A stretch of 64,000 nucleotides of DNA from Helicobacter burdigaliensis (lineage in GTDB: Bacteria > Campylobacterota > Campylobacteria > Campylobacterales > Helicobacteraceae), in NCBI RefSeq assembly GCF_003670295.1, contig NZ_QXJG01000001.1, positions 1 to 64,000 on the forward strand, read 5' to 3'. The translations under genes and the position numbers were made by a program. Below are positions 42,398-50,781 of this stretch, piece after piece. The first letter of the stretch is position 1. Every line of letters starts with the position of its first letter. The notes beneath the pieces are model-generated. The model did not search any database and was not told the origin of the DNA. It saw only the letters and a program-made list of their open reading frames with translations.

Positions 42398-43294
42398 ATG
42401 CAAAAGGCAGTGATTTTTTCTATTTTAATGGTTATAGCAATGGTTTTTTGGGGGAGCTCATGGCCTGCTGGAAAAGTTTTAACTAAATATGCAAGTGCAG
42501 ATATTATTACCTTTTGGCGTTTTTTCTTTGCCTTTTTGGCTTCCATTCCTCTAGTAGCATTTTTAAAAATACCTCTTAGAATCGATACAAATGCCTTAAA
42601 ATTTTTACTTTTGGCAGCAATTTGTAATGCGCTTTATTCTATTGTTTATTTTATGGGGTTGCGTTATGGGAGTGCGGGTAAGGGGGGTGTGCTTGTTACG
42701 ACTTTAACCCCAGTTTTTGCATATTTGCTTATATATTTTTTTAGACGCATTAAAAAGGAGAAAGCAGAGATTAAAAATAATGAGATTTTAGGAATAATTT
42801 TAGGAATAATTTCAGGAATTTGTTTGCTGAATTTAGGGAGTTTTGAAGAGCTTTTTGGCAAGTTTAATACAATTTTTGTTTTTTGTGCAATGGATTGGGC
42901 ACTTTTAACGATTATTTGCCAAAAAATCCGTATCCACCCCTTAGCCATTAATTTTTACATTACACTTTTAAGTTTGTTAATGTATGCACCACTTTTTTTA
43001 TTTAAAGGAGAAGAAATGGTGCAAATTTTTAGTTTTGGGGGAGAGTTTTGGGGAATGCTTTTTGTCGTTTCTGTGCTTTCTACTGCGATTGGGACGAGCA
43101 TTTATTATATGGGGATTGCAGCAGTTGGAGCTACTAAGGCGAGCACTTTTCCGCTTTTAGTTCCTGCTACTGCACTGCTTAGTAGCTATGTGATTTTAGG
43201 GGAGATTCCTAGCTTTTTAACGCTTTTTGGAGGGAGTTTGGCGATTTTTGCAACCTATCTTATTAATATTTACAGGCCTAAAAGTAAAAGCTAG
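42398..43294 (+). CDS. EamA-family (DMT superfamily) transporter
   Basis: The 298-residue membrane protein has ten predicted helices in two EamA repeats. The first contains WGSSWPAGKVLTKYASADII and FWRFFFAF, and the second contains the GATKASTFPLLVPATALLSS segment near the C terminus. The ATG at 42398 is preferred over an upstream GTG. Members export metabolites such as amino acids; the substrate is unknown. It overlaps the 3' end of the convergent radical SAM gene by 17 bases. Confidence 0.87.
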   Translation: MQKAVIFSILMVIAMVFWGSSWPAGKVLTKYASADIITFWRFFFAFLASIPLVAFLKIPLRIDTNALKFLLLAAICNALYSIVYFMGLRYGSAGKGGVLVTTLTPVFAYLLIYFFRRIKKEKAEIKNNEILGIILGIISGICLLNLGSFEELFGKFNTIFVFCAMDWALLTIICQKIRIHPLAINFYITLLSLLMYAPLFLFKGEEMVQIFSFGGEFWGMLFVVSVLSTAIGTSIYYMGIAAVGATKASTFPLLVPATALLSSYVILGEIPSFLTLFGGSLAIFATYLINIYRPKSKS

Positions 43295-44195
43295 TTTCTC
43301 CTACGCTTTTAATTTTGACTTTTCCTTGCGCTACAAGCTCTTTTAATCTTTCTTGCGTTTTTAAATCCCAAAGTATTTCTACATCTTTAAAACTCATAGG
43401 ACGCAAAGCAAGTGTTTTTAAGATTTCTAGCTCACTTAAATGGATATTGCATTTTTGTTCTTCTTTTAGATTTTTGCGTTCTGGAATGAAAGTTGGGATT
43501 TTAAAGCTTTCAAAAATTTGTTGGAATCTTTTAAATTCTTCTAGGCTTGGTGAGCTTACTTTATAAGCAGGGGGTCTATCAATTGGAGAAATATCAAGTC
43601 TTTTTAAAGGAAGTGGGGCTAGAAATTTTGCCATTTTTATGATTTCATCTTGGCTATCATTGACATTTTTTATAAACAAAATCTCTGCATACAATTCCCC
43701 TTTAAAATCTCCTGCAAATGTGTAAATTCCTTTTAAAATTGTATCAAGGTCTATTTGTTTATGGGGTCTATCTATTTTTTTAAATACATCTTTTGAGATA
43801 GCATCTAAAGAAAATTTAACCTTATCAAACAATAAACAAGCCCTAGCAATGCAAGGATCATGGAGTGTGGAGCCATTGGTTAATAAAAGGGTTTGCAAAT
43901 CACCCTTTATGTCTTCTAACTTTAGCATAAGTTCATACAAATGAGGGTAAAGGGTTGGTTCTCCATTTGCTGTAATGGTAATAGAATCTAAGTCGTTAAA
44001 GCGTGTTAGACTTTGCTTAATCTCTTCTAAAATTATATCAGGGGCTAAAATATCTTGCATATTAGCTTGCGCTTTTTTACCTTCTAGCTCACAATAAAGG
44101 CAGTCATAATTGCATTGTTTAAGTTTAGGGGATAAATCAACCCCTAAAGACTTTCCAAAGCGTCTTGAGTGCACAGGACCAAAAATAATATTCAT
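43278..44195 (-). CDS. Radical SAM protein, COG0731-type Fe-S oxidoreductase
   Basis: The radical SAM cluster is held by C28, C32 and C35 in QCNYDCLYCE. The N terminus FGPVHSRRFGKSLGVDLSP is the mark of this subgroup, related to wybutosine enzymes but found widely in bacteria. ITANGEPTLYPHL and the C-terminal winged-helix-like segment (LEILKTLALRPMSFKDVEIL) complete the 305-residue protein. It directly follows rarA. Its reaction is unknown. Confidence 0.85.
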   Translation of the reverse strand: MNIIFGPVHSRRFGKSLGVDLSPKLKQCNYDCLYCELEGKKAQANMQDILAPDIILEEIKQSLTRFNDLDSITITANGEPTLYPHLYELMLKLEDIKGDLQTLLLTNGSTLHDPCIARACLLFDKVKFSLDAISKDVFKKIDRPHKQIDLDTILKGIYTFAGDFKGELYAEILFIKNVNDSQDEIIKMAKFLAPLPLKRLDISPIDRPPAYKVSSPSLEEFKRFQQIFESFKIPTFIPERKNLKEEQKCNIHLSELEILKTLALRPMSFKDVEILWDLKTQERLKELVAQGKVKIKSVGETSFYF

Positions 44196-45365
44196 TTATT
44201 CTCCTTTATGTTTTATTTTATCTAGCCACTCTTTGAGTGTTTTTTCAAAGCCTTTGGGTAGCCATTTTACAAACTTTAAAGGTTTATAAAGATAGTTTTG
44301 CTCTACAAAGCCACCAAAATCATGCGGATAAAGATAGTTTTTATGGAATTGCTTGATGTTGTTAGGTATGGGTTCATTTGGATTTTTCTTTACATAATCT
44401 AGGGCAGAATTTATAGCATTGTAGCAAGTGTTGGATTTAGGAGAAGCACAAAGATAAATCACGCATTGAGAAAGGATGATTCTAGCTTCAGGATAGCCAA
44501 TTTTTGAAACTGCAAGCATTGTAGAAGTGGCTAGATTTAATGCATTTGGATTTGCATTGCCTATATCTTCACTGGCTAAAATCACTAATCTTCTTGCGAT
44601 AAATTCAGGATTCTCTCCCCCTTCAATCAATCTTGCTAGATAATAAACTCCTGCATTTTCATCACTCCCTCTAATGCTTTTAATCATAGCTGAAGCGAGG
44701 TTATAATGCGTATCTAGCTCACTTGTTCCAGAATTTAGCGAAGTGGCTCTAAAAGACTTTAAAAGCTCTAGAGTGATTTTTTCTTTAGTAGCAAGTGCGC
44801 AATCTAGCAAATTTAGCATAGCTCTTGCATCTCCTCCACTTGTGCTAATTAGATATTCTTTTATTGTTTCATCTAGGCTATATTCTTCTAATAATTTATA
44901 TAAATCTTCTTTATTTAAAGCATAAAATTCAAAAACAAGAGAACGGGAGCGAATGGCTTGCGTGAGTGCAAAAAAAGGATTTTCCGTAGAAGCTCCTAAA
45001 ATCAAGGCTTGATGGTTTTCCATAATGGGCAAGAGCATTTCTTGTTGGGCTTTGTTTAGCCTATGCACTTCATCAATAAAGATAAGAGGTTTTTGCAAAG
45101 TGTTTTGGTAGTTTTTTAAGATATTTTTTAAATCTTCACTTTTAAAGTTTGTAGCATTTAAAGAATAAAAAGGATAGGCTAGTTCTTTAGCAATTAGGAG
45201 TGCTGCGGTAGTTTTACCGCTTCCTGGAGGCCCAAAAAAGAAGCTATGGGGAATCTTGCCACTTTTTATAAGTTGCATAAAAGGAGCATTTTTTGAAAAA
45301 AGATGGGTTTGTCCTAAGAATTGTTCAAAACTTTTAGGTCTTTTGTTGTATGCTAAGTCTTTCAT
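44196..45365 (-). CDS. rarA: Replication-associated recombination protein RarA (MgsA), AAA+ ATPase
   Basis: RarA acts at stalled replication forks. It has Walker A GPPGSGKTTAA near residue 45, Walker B FIDEVHRLNKAQQ, sensor motifs (GASTENPFFAL, RSRSLVFEF) and the RarA/WRNIP1 helical C-terminal domain (DENAGVYYLARLIEGGENPE, then ASEDIGNANP). At 389 residues it is slightly short but complete. One base separates it from the downstream radical SAM gene. Confidence 0.94.
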   Translation of the reverse strand: MKDLAYNKRPKSFEQFLGQTHLFSKNAPFMQLIKSGKIPHSFFFGPPGSGKTTAALLIAKELAYPFYSLNATNFKSEDLKNILKNYQNTLQKPLIFIDEVHRLNKAQQEMLLPIMENHQALILGASTENPFFALTQAIRSRSLVFEFYALNKEDLYKLLEEYSLDETIKEYLISTSGGDARAMLNLLDCALATKEKITLELLKSFRATSLNSGTSELDTHYNLASAMIKSIRGSDENAGVYYLARLIEGGENPEFIARRLVILASEDIGNANPNALNLATSTMLAVSKIGYPEARIILSQCVIYLCASPKSNTCYNAINSALDYVKKNPNEPIPNNIKQFHKNYLYPHDFGGFVEQNYLYKPLKFVKWLPKGFEKTLKEWLDKIKHKGE

Positions 45366-45389
45366 TTATTTTCTTTAATAAGGATTTTT

Positions 45390-45479
45390 ATGGCACGATT
45401 TGCACCGATTATACTAGCTTTATTTGCAGCAGGATTCGTTTTGTTTATGATGTTTGGAGTGAATAATCCCATTTTTTAA
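45390..45479 (+). CDS. 29-residue single-helix membrane peptide
   Basis: An ATG at 45390 follows AAGGA at six bases and opens a 29-codon frame: MARFAPIILALFAAGFVL followed by a short tail ending NNPIF. It would be a single membrane helix with a positively charged start. It lies on the plus strand between divergent rarA and the convergent LOG gene, overlapping the latter's stop by four bases. The good ribosome site and clean helix favour translation, but no family is recognised. Confidence 0.5.
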   Translation: MARFAPIILALFAAGFVLFMMFGVNNPIF

Positions 45480-46108
45480 TCTTCCTTAAAATCTTTTAAA
45501 ATTTTTAAGACTTCTTTAGGAGTAGAAGCGATTTGTAAAATCTCTAAATCTTTTTTGCAGATTAAATTTTCTTTTAAAAGTTGTTTTTTAAACCACTTTA
45601 GCATTCTGCTCCAAAATTTTTCATCGTATAAAATTATGGGGATTTTTTTATGCTTTCCAGTAGAGATTTGCACTAAAACTTCACTTAGCTCATCAAGTGT
45701 TCCAAAGCCTCCTTTAGCCACAATAAAGGCAGTAGAATTGTAATTAAAAACAAGTTTTCTGCTAAAAAAATGTTCAAATTTTAGCGGAATTTCTACATAA
45801 GGATTCATCTCTTGTTCAAAAGGGAGCTGGATATTTAGCCCAATGGATACTTGATTTTTTAAAGAGCTTGTTTTTTTGGCTTCTATTAAGCCTTTATTAG
45901 CAGCCTCCATAATGCCCGGTCCCCCACCGCTCATAATGCTATATCCCTTCTCTCCTAGCTTTTTAGCCAGTTTAAAGATCTTCTGGTAATCTTTACTATC
46001 TGTTTTTACTCTTGCACTGCCAAAGATAGTGATTACATTGTTAAATTTACTTAAAGCTTGAAAGCTTTTTTCTATCTCTTGATAGGCTTTTAGGAATTCT
46101 TCATTCAT
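45476..46108 (-). CDS. LOG-family Rossmann protein (TIGR00730-like)
   Basis: The 210-residue protein contains ITIFGSARVK, the signature GGGPGIMEAANKG and KGGFGTLDELSEVL, the PGGxGT-type loop of LOG/lysine decarboxylase-like proteins. Members with activity release cytokinin bases from nucleotides (phosphoribohydrolase), and others hydrolyse nucleoside monophosphates. It overlaps the cytochrome gene by four bases. The physiological substrate is unknown. Confidence 0.85.
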   Translation of the reverse strand: MNEEFLKAYQEIEKSFQALSKFNNVITIFGSARVKTDSKDYQKIFKLAKKLGEKGYSIMSGGGPGIMEAANKGLIEAKKTSSLKNQVSIGLNIQLPFEQEMNPYVEIPLKFEHFFSRKLVFNYNSTAFIVAKGGFGTLDELSEVLVQISTGKHKKIPIILYDEKFWSRMLKWFKKQLLKENLICKKDLEILQIASTPKEVLKILKDFKED

Positions 46109-46440
46109 TTTTTATCCTTTAGATTGATTAGATATTGATAAATGGCTTCCATTTCACTTTGAGTGAGATAATATTTTGGCATAATTTTTTTACCTTGTTT
46201 TAAAGCACTAGAGAATTCCTTAAAAGAAAGATTGTTGATTTTGGGGGCAGTTAGTTTTTTATTTTTAAGTTTGTGTTTGTAACTTGCTATTTCTTTGCCC
46301 TCTCCATTTTTACCATGGCATTCTATACAGCCTATTCCTCTTGGATTTTCATAGAGCATTTTTCCATATTCTAAAGGGGTAATAAAACTTTCTTCACAAA
46401 ATGCAATAAGAGGTAAAAAAATTAAAAATATTCTTAGCAA
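46105..46440 (-). CDS. Monohaem periplasmic cytochrome c
   Basis: The protein carries one CxxCH haem site (GCIECHGKNGEGK), a likely axial Met in KKIMPKYYLTQ and a final helix IYQYLINLK, which together describe a small class I cytochrome c. I place the start at a TTG (46440) because AAGGAAAG precedes it and a signal peptide (LRIFLIFLPLIAFC) begins there. The longer frame back to 46518 would put 26 odd residues before the signal and overlap folD. It would carry electrons in the periplasm. Confidence 0.8.
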   Translation of the reverse strand: MLRIFLIFLPLIAFCEESFITPLEYGKMLYENPRGIGCIECHGKNGEGKEIASYKHKLKNKKLTAPKINNLSFKEFSSALKQGKKIMPKYYLTQSEMEAIYQYLINLKDKK

Positions 46441-46512
46441 AACTACTTTCCTTAAACTAGATAGAAAAATTTTTTTATTATAATAACAAAATAATTTTTT
46501 ATAAGGTGTTAA

Positions 46513-47364
46513 ATGCAAAATTTAGATGGTAAATCTTTAGCTTTAAAAATAGAAGAAGAAATTAAAAAAGAGATTAAAGAGTTAAATGAGGAGTATAAAA
46601 TCACTCCCGGGCTTGCTGTGATTTTAGTAGGAAACGATCCTGCTTCACAAAGCTATGTGAATATGAAAGCAAAGGCTTGTAAAAGAACAGGGATTTATTC
46701 TACAACCCATGAAATGCCAGAGAGTATCACACAAGAATCTTTACTTCAAACGATTTCTATGCTTAATCAAAATCCAAATATTGATGGGATTTTAGTGCAG
46801 CTTCCGCTTCCTAAGCATATTGATGCAACTTGTGTGCTAGAGGCAATCGCACCTCATAAAGATGTAGATGGATTCCACCCTTTTAATATGGGGAGGGTTT
46901 ATGCGGGGCTAGAAGGGTTTATCCCAGCTACTCCTATGGGGGTAATTAGCCTTTTAAAACATTATGAGATTCCTTTAAAGGGGCAAAATGTCGTGATTGT
47001 AGGAGCTAGTAATATCGTAGGTAAGCCTCTTGCTTCACTATTTTTAAACGAATTTGCCACAATCACTTTATGCCATATTCACACAAAAGATTTAAAAGAG
47101 CATACCAAAAAGGCTGATATTTTATGTGTGGGAGTGGGTAAGCCTGATTTGATCACAAAAGATATGGTAAAAGAGGGTGCTATTGTGATAGATATTGGTA
47201 TAAATCGTCTTAGTGATGGAAGAATTGTGGGTGATGTGGATTATGCTAATGTAGCACCATTTAGTAGTTACATTACCCCAGTTCCGGGTGGTGTAGGACC
47301 TATGACAATCGCTTCACTTTTGCAAAACACCCTAAAAGCTGCAAAAATGCGTGCTAAAAAATAA
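46513..47364 (+). CDS. folD: Bifunctional methylenetetrahydrofolate dehydrogenase/cyclohydrolase
   Basis: FolD interconverts 5,10-methylene- and 10-formyl-tetrahydrofolate. The signatures ASQSYVNMKAKACKRTGI with the catalytic Lys, DGILVQLPLPKHID, VVIVGASNIVGKPLA (NADP-binding) and VPGGVGPMTIASLL are all present. At 283 residues it is complete. It opens the conserved folD-lepB-M50-rpiB-coiled-coil-apt block, in the same order as Helicobacter pylori. Confidence 0.97.
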   Translation: MQNLDGKSLALKIEEEIKKEIKELNEEYKITPGLAVILVGNDPASQSYVNMKAKACKRTGIYSTTHEMPESITQESLLQTISMLNQNPNIDGILVQLPLPKHIDATCVLEAIAPHKDVDGFHPFNMGRVYAGLEGFIPATPMGVISLLKHYEIPLKGQNVVIVGASNIVGKPLASLFLNEFATITLCHIHTKDLKEHTKKADILCVGVGKPDLITKDMVKEGAIVIDIGINRLSDGRIVGDVDYANVAPFSSYITPVPGGVGPMTIASLLQNTLKAAKMRAKK

Positions 47365-47373
47365 GGAAAACTT

Positions 47374-48204
47374 ATGAAGAAAATTTTAGAAAAATTTATT
47401 AATTTTGCAAATAGTTGGGTGGGTGCAATTATCTTAGTGCTTTTGTTTATCTTTTTTGTGGCACAATCTTTTATTATCCCTAGTGGAAGTATGCTAAATA
47501 CAATGCTAATAGGCGATGCACTTTTTGTAAAAAAATATGTCTATGGAGTGCCTACGCCCACAATTCCTTGGATTAATTTAAAAGTAGTCCCTGATTTTAA
47601 TAATAATGGGCACTTGATTGAGGGAGAGAAGCCAAAGCGTGGCGATATTGTGATTTTTAACTATCCAAAAGATCCAAAGATTCACTACGTAAAAAGAAAT
47701 GTCGCCATAGGAGGCGATGAAGTGCTTTATACTAAAGAGGGTTTGTGGATTGCCTTTAGTGAAGAGAATCCTTATAGTAATTTGTCTAATAAAAGTATAA
47801 ATTATAATGGAAAAGTTTTTTATTTTGATCCTTATTCTTTTAAACATAAAGGGGTACATTATGAAAATGTCTCTTTAGATGCGTTTAATCAGTTAGATAT
47901 TCTTTCAAGCAGAGGTGAGGAAATTGCAATGGAAAAAGTGAGGCTTGAAAGTGGGGAGATTGCCTTTTACCATAAAGTAAAAGAGGGAAACTTCTTTATG
48001 ATGGGAGATAATCGTAATAATTCTGAAGATTCTCGCTTTTGGGGAGAGGTAGAATACCGCTATATTATTGGTAAGCCTTGGTTTATATTTTTAAGCTGGG
48101 ATAAAGATTTTAACATTAGATGGTATAGAATGGGTAAGAGTTATGAAGCGTTGGAAGCAATGGAAGCTAAGCAAGGTTTAGAGGGAAAAGAAGTTAATGA
48201 ATGA
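47374..48204 (+). CDS. lepB: Signal peptidase I
   Basis: LepB cleaves Sec and Tat signal peptides on the periplasmic face. One membrane helix (about 15-33) is followed by the catalytic serine S39 in IPSGSM and the catalytic lysine K107 in HYVKRNVAIGGD. The signature GDNRNNSEDSRFWG comes near the end. At 276 residues it has the usual length for the group. It overlaps the downstream M50 gene by eight bases. Confidence 0.96.
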   Translation: MKKILEKFINFANSWVGAIILVLLFIFFVAQSFIIPSGSMLNTMLIGDALFVKKYVYGVPTPTIPWINLKVVPDFNNNGHLIEGEKPKRGDIVIFNYPKDPKIHYVKRNVAIGGDEVLYTKEGLWIAFSEENPYSNLSNKSINYNGKVFYFDPYSFKHKGVHYENVSLDAFNQLDILSSRGEEIAMEKVRLESGEIAFYHKVKEGNFFMMGDNRNNSEDSRFWGEVEYRYIIGKPWFIFLSWDKDFNIRWYRMGKSYEALEAMEAKQGLEGKEVNE

Positions 48205-48883
48205 AACTATGGTGGATATAAGTTGGGCTATTATCATAGGAGTTTTAAAATTTTTACCCTTGCTTGTTGCGATTATTGGGCATGAGATTATGCATGGAAG
48301 AGTGGCGTATTATTATGGGGATACCACCGCTAAAAATGCAGGAAGATTAAGTATTAACCCACTTGTACATATTGATTTAGTGGGTTCTATTATCTTGCCC
48401 GCATTATTGTTTTTTCTTCATGCGCCTTTTTTGTTTGGTTGGGCTAAGCCTGTGCCTGTTAGAATGGATATTGTGATTAGAAAAGGTGGATATTTTGGGG
48501 CTTTAGGAGTTTCATTAGCAGGGATTTTATACAATCTAGCACTTGCTTTTGTGGGGATTGTATTATTATATATGCTAAATGGTGTGAGTTTTTCTAGTGA
48601 GATTGTAGCAAAAAGCGTGAGTGCTTTTATATGGGGATTGATAATTTATAATTTAATCTTAGCATTTTTTAATCTTTTACCCATTCCTCCACTTGATGGA
48701 TCGCAAGCTTTAAGCTATCTTGGATTAATGTTAAAAAATGATTTTTTTGCGAAGATTTTTAGTAAAATTCACCCTGCTTATGGTATGATTATCCTTATTG
48801 TTTTTTTAAGTACACCCTTATCAGATTACTTTTTTAGAGGGATAATGTCTTTATTAGAATGGATTTTGGGAGGAATAGAGTGA
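48197..48883 (+). CDS. M50-family membrane metalloprotease
   Basis: This 228-residue protein has about six hydrophobic helices, the zinc motif HEIMH (residues 29-33), and NLLPIPPLDGSQ with the third ligand Asp. It belongs to the short M50 branch without PDZ domain, conserved next to lepB and rpiB in campylobacterota. Site-2 proteases cut within membranes; the substrate here is unknown. Confidence 0.88.
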   Translation: MNETMVDISWAIIIGVLKFLPLLVAIIGHEIMHGRVAYYYGDTTAKNAGRLSINPLVHIDLVGSIILPALLFFLHAPFLFGWAKPVPVRMDIVIRKGGYFGALGVSLAGILYNLALAFVGIVLLYMLNGVSFSSEIVAKSVSAFIWGLIIYNLILAFFNLLPIPPLDGSQALSYLGLMLKNDFFAKIFSKIHPAYGMIILIVFLSTPLSDYFFRGIMSLLEWILGGIE

Positions 48884-49305
48884 AATTTTATATTGCAAGC
48901 GATCATGCGGGATTTATTTTAAAAGAGCCGACTAAGAAAATTTTAGAAAGCTTAGGGGCTAGTGTGGTGGATTTAGGTCCTAGTGATACAAATAGAGTGG
49001 ATTATCCAGATTTTGCAAATTTACTTTGTAAGAAGGTTTTAGAAGATGAGGGGAGTTTTGGAGTTTTGATTTGCGGGAGTGGGATTGGAATGAGTATTGC
49101 TGCAAATCGCTTTAGGGGAATCCGTGCGGCATTATGTGTGGAGCCTTATAGTGCTATGATGTGTAGGGCACATAATGATGCAAATGTTTTATGTCTTGGA
49201 GCTAGAATCATAGGAGAGGGTATGTTAGAAGTGATTTTGCAAAACTTCACCCAAACTAAATTTGAGGGCGGAAGACATGCTTGTAGAATAGGAAAACTTC
49301 AATAA
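48880..49305 (+). CDS. rpiB: Ribose 5-phosphate isomerase B
   Basis: RpiB interconverts ribose 5-phosphate and ribulose 5-phosphate. KFYIASDHAGFILK, CGSGIGMSIAANRFRGIRA with the active-site Cys, and AHNDANVLCLGAR are family signatures. The start is GTG at 48880, four bases inside the preceding gene (GTGA) and behind GGGAGGAAT; an ATG seven codons upstream would add unrelated residues. This gives 141 residues, close to the family's usual size. Confidence 0.94.
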   Translation: MKFYIASDHAGFILKEPTKKILESLGASVVDLGPSDTNRVDYPDFANLLCKKVLEDEGSFGVLICGSGIGMSIAANRFRGIRAALCVEPYSAMMCRAHNDANVLCLGARIIGEGMLEVILQNFTQTKFEGGRHACRIGKLQ

Positions 49306-49317
49306 GGAGCTAGATAA

Positions 49318-49656
49318 ATGGCACAATTTACGCAGTGGTTGTTTCTTACGGCTTTTATATTATTTGTCCTTTTTATGATTGTAAAAACATTTTTTTATAA
49401 AAGTGTAGCTCAAAAAGAGGAAAAAAATAGTGCTGTGATGAAGCTAACTTTGCAAGAAGCAGAGATTTTAATCCGCAAACATCAGTTGCAACTTCAAAGA
49501 GCTTTAGGGAATATTGATATATTAACCGATGAAATCACTTCTTTAAGAAATGAGGTAAAAGCTCTTAAGCAAAGAAACTCACAATATAGAGTGGAAACAG
49601 AAAAATACAAAAGCAAGATTAAAGATTTAGAGCAAAAAATAGAAGCTTTACTTTAA
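49318..49656 (+). CDS. Conserved membrane-anchored coiled-coil protein
   Basis: The 112-residue protein has one membrane helix at residues 7-27 and a long coiled coil from about 45 to 110 (heptads in EITSLRNEVKALKQRNSQY). It always sits between rpiB and apt in related genomes as far as I recall, which suggests a real function, but none is known. It has good ribosome sites on both sides (AAGGAGC before it, AAAGGAG before apt). Confidence 0.8.
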   Translation: MAQFTQWLFLTAFILFVLFMIVKTFFYKSVAQKEEKNSAVMKLTLQEAEILIRKHQLQLQRALGNIDILTDEITSLRNEVKALKQRNSQYRVETEKYKSKIKDLEQKIEALL

Positions 49657-49671
49657 AATAAAAGGAGATTT

Positions 49672-50220
49672 ATGGAACTTAGCAATGAAGAAAAAGAATT
49701 TTTACTGCAATCTATTAGAAAGGTTTATGACTTTCCAAAGCCAGGAATTGTTTTTAGAGATATTACCACGCTTTTAAATAATAAGGAAGCTTTTAATCTT
49801 CTAATGCAACATTTAAAAAATCGCTATGCAAATTATGAGCTTGATTGTGTGGCGGGGATTGAAAGCCGTGGATTTATTTTTGGGGCAGTTTTGGCAAATC
49901 TTTTAAATATCGGCTTTGTCCCCATTAGAAAAAAGGGTAAATTGCCCTATACGACAATTTCAGAAAAATATTCTTTAGAATATGGATTTAGCGAGATTGA
50001 AATCCATATTGATGCGTTTGATAACTCTAAAAAGACACAAAGGGTGCTACTAATAGATGATTTAATAGCTACTGGAGGGACAGCAATAGCAGGAGCAAAT
50101 CTAATCAAAAAAGCGGGTGCTGAATGTATAGAGGCTTGTTTTATAGTGAATTTAGAGGATTTGGGCGGACTTAAAGCAGTAAAAGAAATCACAAAAACTT
50201 ACACAATCCTAGATGTGTAG
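49672..50220 (+). CDS. apt: Adenine phosphoribosyltransferase
   Basis: Apt salvages adenine to AMP with PRPP. The N-terminal [27 protein letters not shown], the hood segment IRKKGKLPY and the PRPP-binding loop [16 protein letters not shown] are all present. At 182 residues it is complete. It ends the conserved six-gene block and lies about 40 bases ahead of the tRNA gene. Confidence 0.96.
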   Translation: MELSNEEKEFLLQSIRKVYDFPKPGIVFRDITTLLNNKEAFNLLMQHLKNRYANYELDCVAGIESRGFIFGAVLANLLNIGFVPIRKKGKLPYTTISEKYSLEYGFSEIEIHIDAFDNSKKTQRVLLIDDLIATGGTAIAGANLIKKAGAECIEACFIVNLEDLGGLKAVKEITKTYTILDV

Positions 50221-50240
50221 GTTTTGTGCTAAATTTATGC

Positions 50241-50246
50241 TATAAT
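50241..50246 (+). promoter_or_regulatory. -10 box of the tRNA-Arg gene
   Basis: TATAAT ends 14 bases before the first base of the mature tRNA, which fits a short leader. No clear -35 is present. Confidence 0.6.
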
Positions 50247-50260
50247 CTCTTTTCTTTTTT

Positions 50261-50337
50261 GCGTCCATAGCTCAATTGGATAGAGCATCAGACTTCGGAT
50301 CTGAGGGTTGGGGGTTCGACTCCCTCTGGGCGTACCA
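50261..50337 (+). tRNA. tRNA-Arg (anticodon TCG), CCA encoded
   Basis: The cloverleaf folds with acceptor GCGTCCA/TGGGCGT (one G-T and one T-G pair) and D arm GCTC/GAGC. The anticodon stem TCAGA/TCTGA has loop CTTCGGA giving anticodon TCG, and the T arm is GGGGG/CCCTC with loop TTCGACT. The 3' CCA is genomic. It reads CGA and probably other CGN codons. An integrase relic lies 200 bases downstream. Confidence 0.95.
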
Positions 50338-50545
50338 CTTTAGCTTTCAAATAGTGTCAAATTCTTTCAAAAATAATCAAAAATAGCTCAATAAATTCCC
50401 TAAAATTGCAAGTTTTGGATAGTTTTTGTTAAAATTTTTTATGTAGCTACCAATTTAGCGAAATTGGCTAAAAATTTTAAAAAGTATAATACAAAAGTAT
50501 ATCAAAAAAGTTTTTGTCATTTTGTGCTATACCGCAAGGGCTAAA

Positions 50546-50689
50546 ATGACTTTTACAAACGATAAACAACTAAAGGCTTTACCTCAAGACAAAAGGGCTT
50601 ACCATAAAGATTTAGCAATAGTAAATTTATATTGTTTGATTACTAATGACAAAAAGAAAAGCAGAGCTTTCTTTGTGTTTTTATTTTAA
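50546..50689 (+). pseudogene. N-terminal relic of a tyrosine-family integrase
   Basis: A 47-codon frame starting MTFTNDKQLKALPQDKRAYH and continuing KDLAIVNLYCLIT resembles the Arm-DNA-binding (DUF4102) start of P4-type integrases. Those normally read like TDKQIKALKP...GLYLYVTPSG. It stops at TAA where the rest of the enzyme should begin, and nothing catalytic follows. It lies 209 bases after a tRNA gene, the usual integrase position. The 440 bases between the tRNA and the next gene hold nothing else but stem-loops (CCAATTT/AAATTGG near 50450; GTCATTTT/AAAATGAC across the start codon). It is an integration scar. Confidence 0.55.
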
Positions 50690-50781
50690 AATAAAGGAAA
50701 GATTAAACAAACGCTCTTAAAGAATATCTAAAAATAAATAGAATTAGATAAGCTTCTCAATAGTAATTTTAAATAGGTAAA

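Noticed and set aside
46441-46518. ATG-started longer form of the small cytochrome c
   Set aside because: The extra 26 residues precede a good signal peptide and overlap folD; a TTG with AAGGAAAG fits better.
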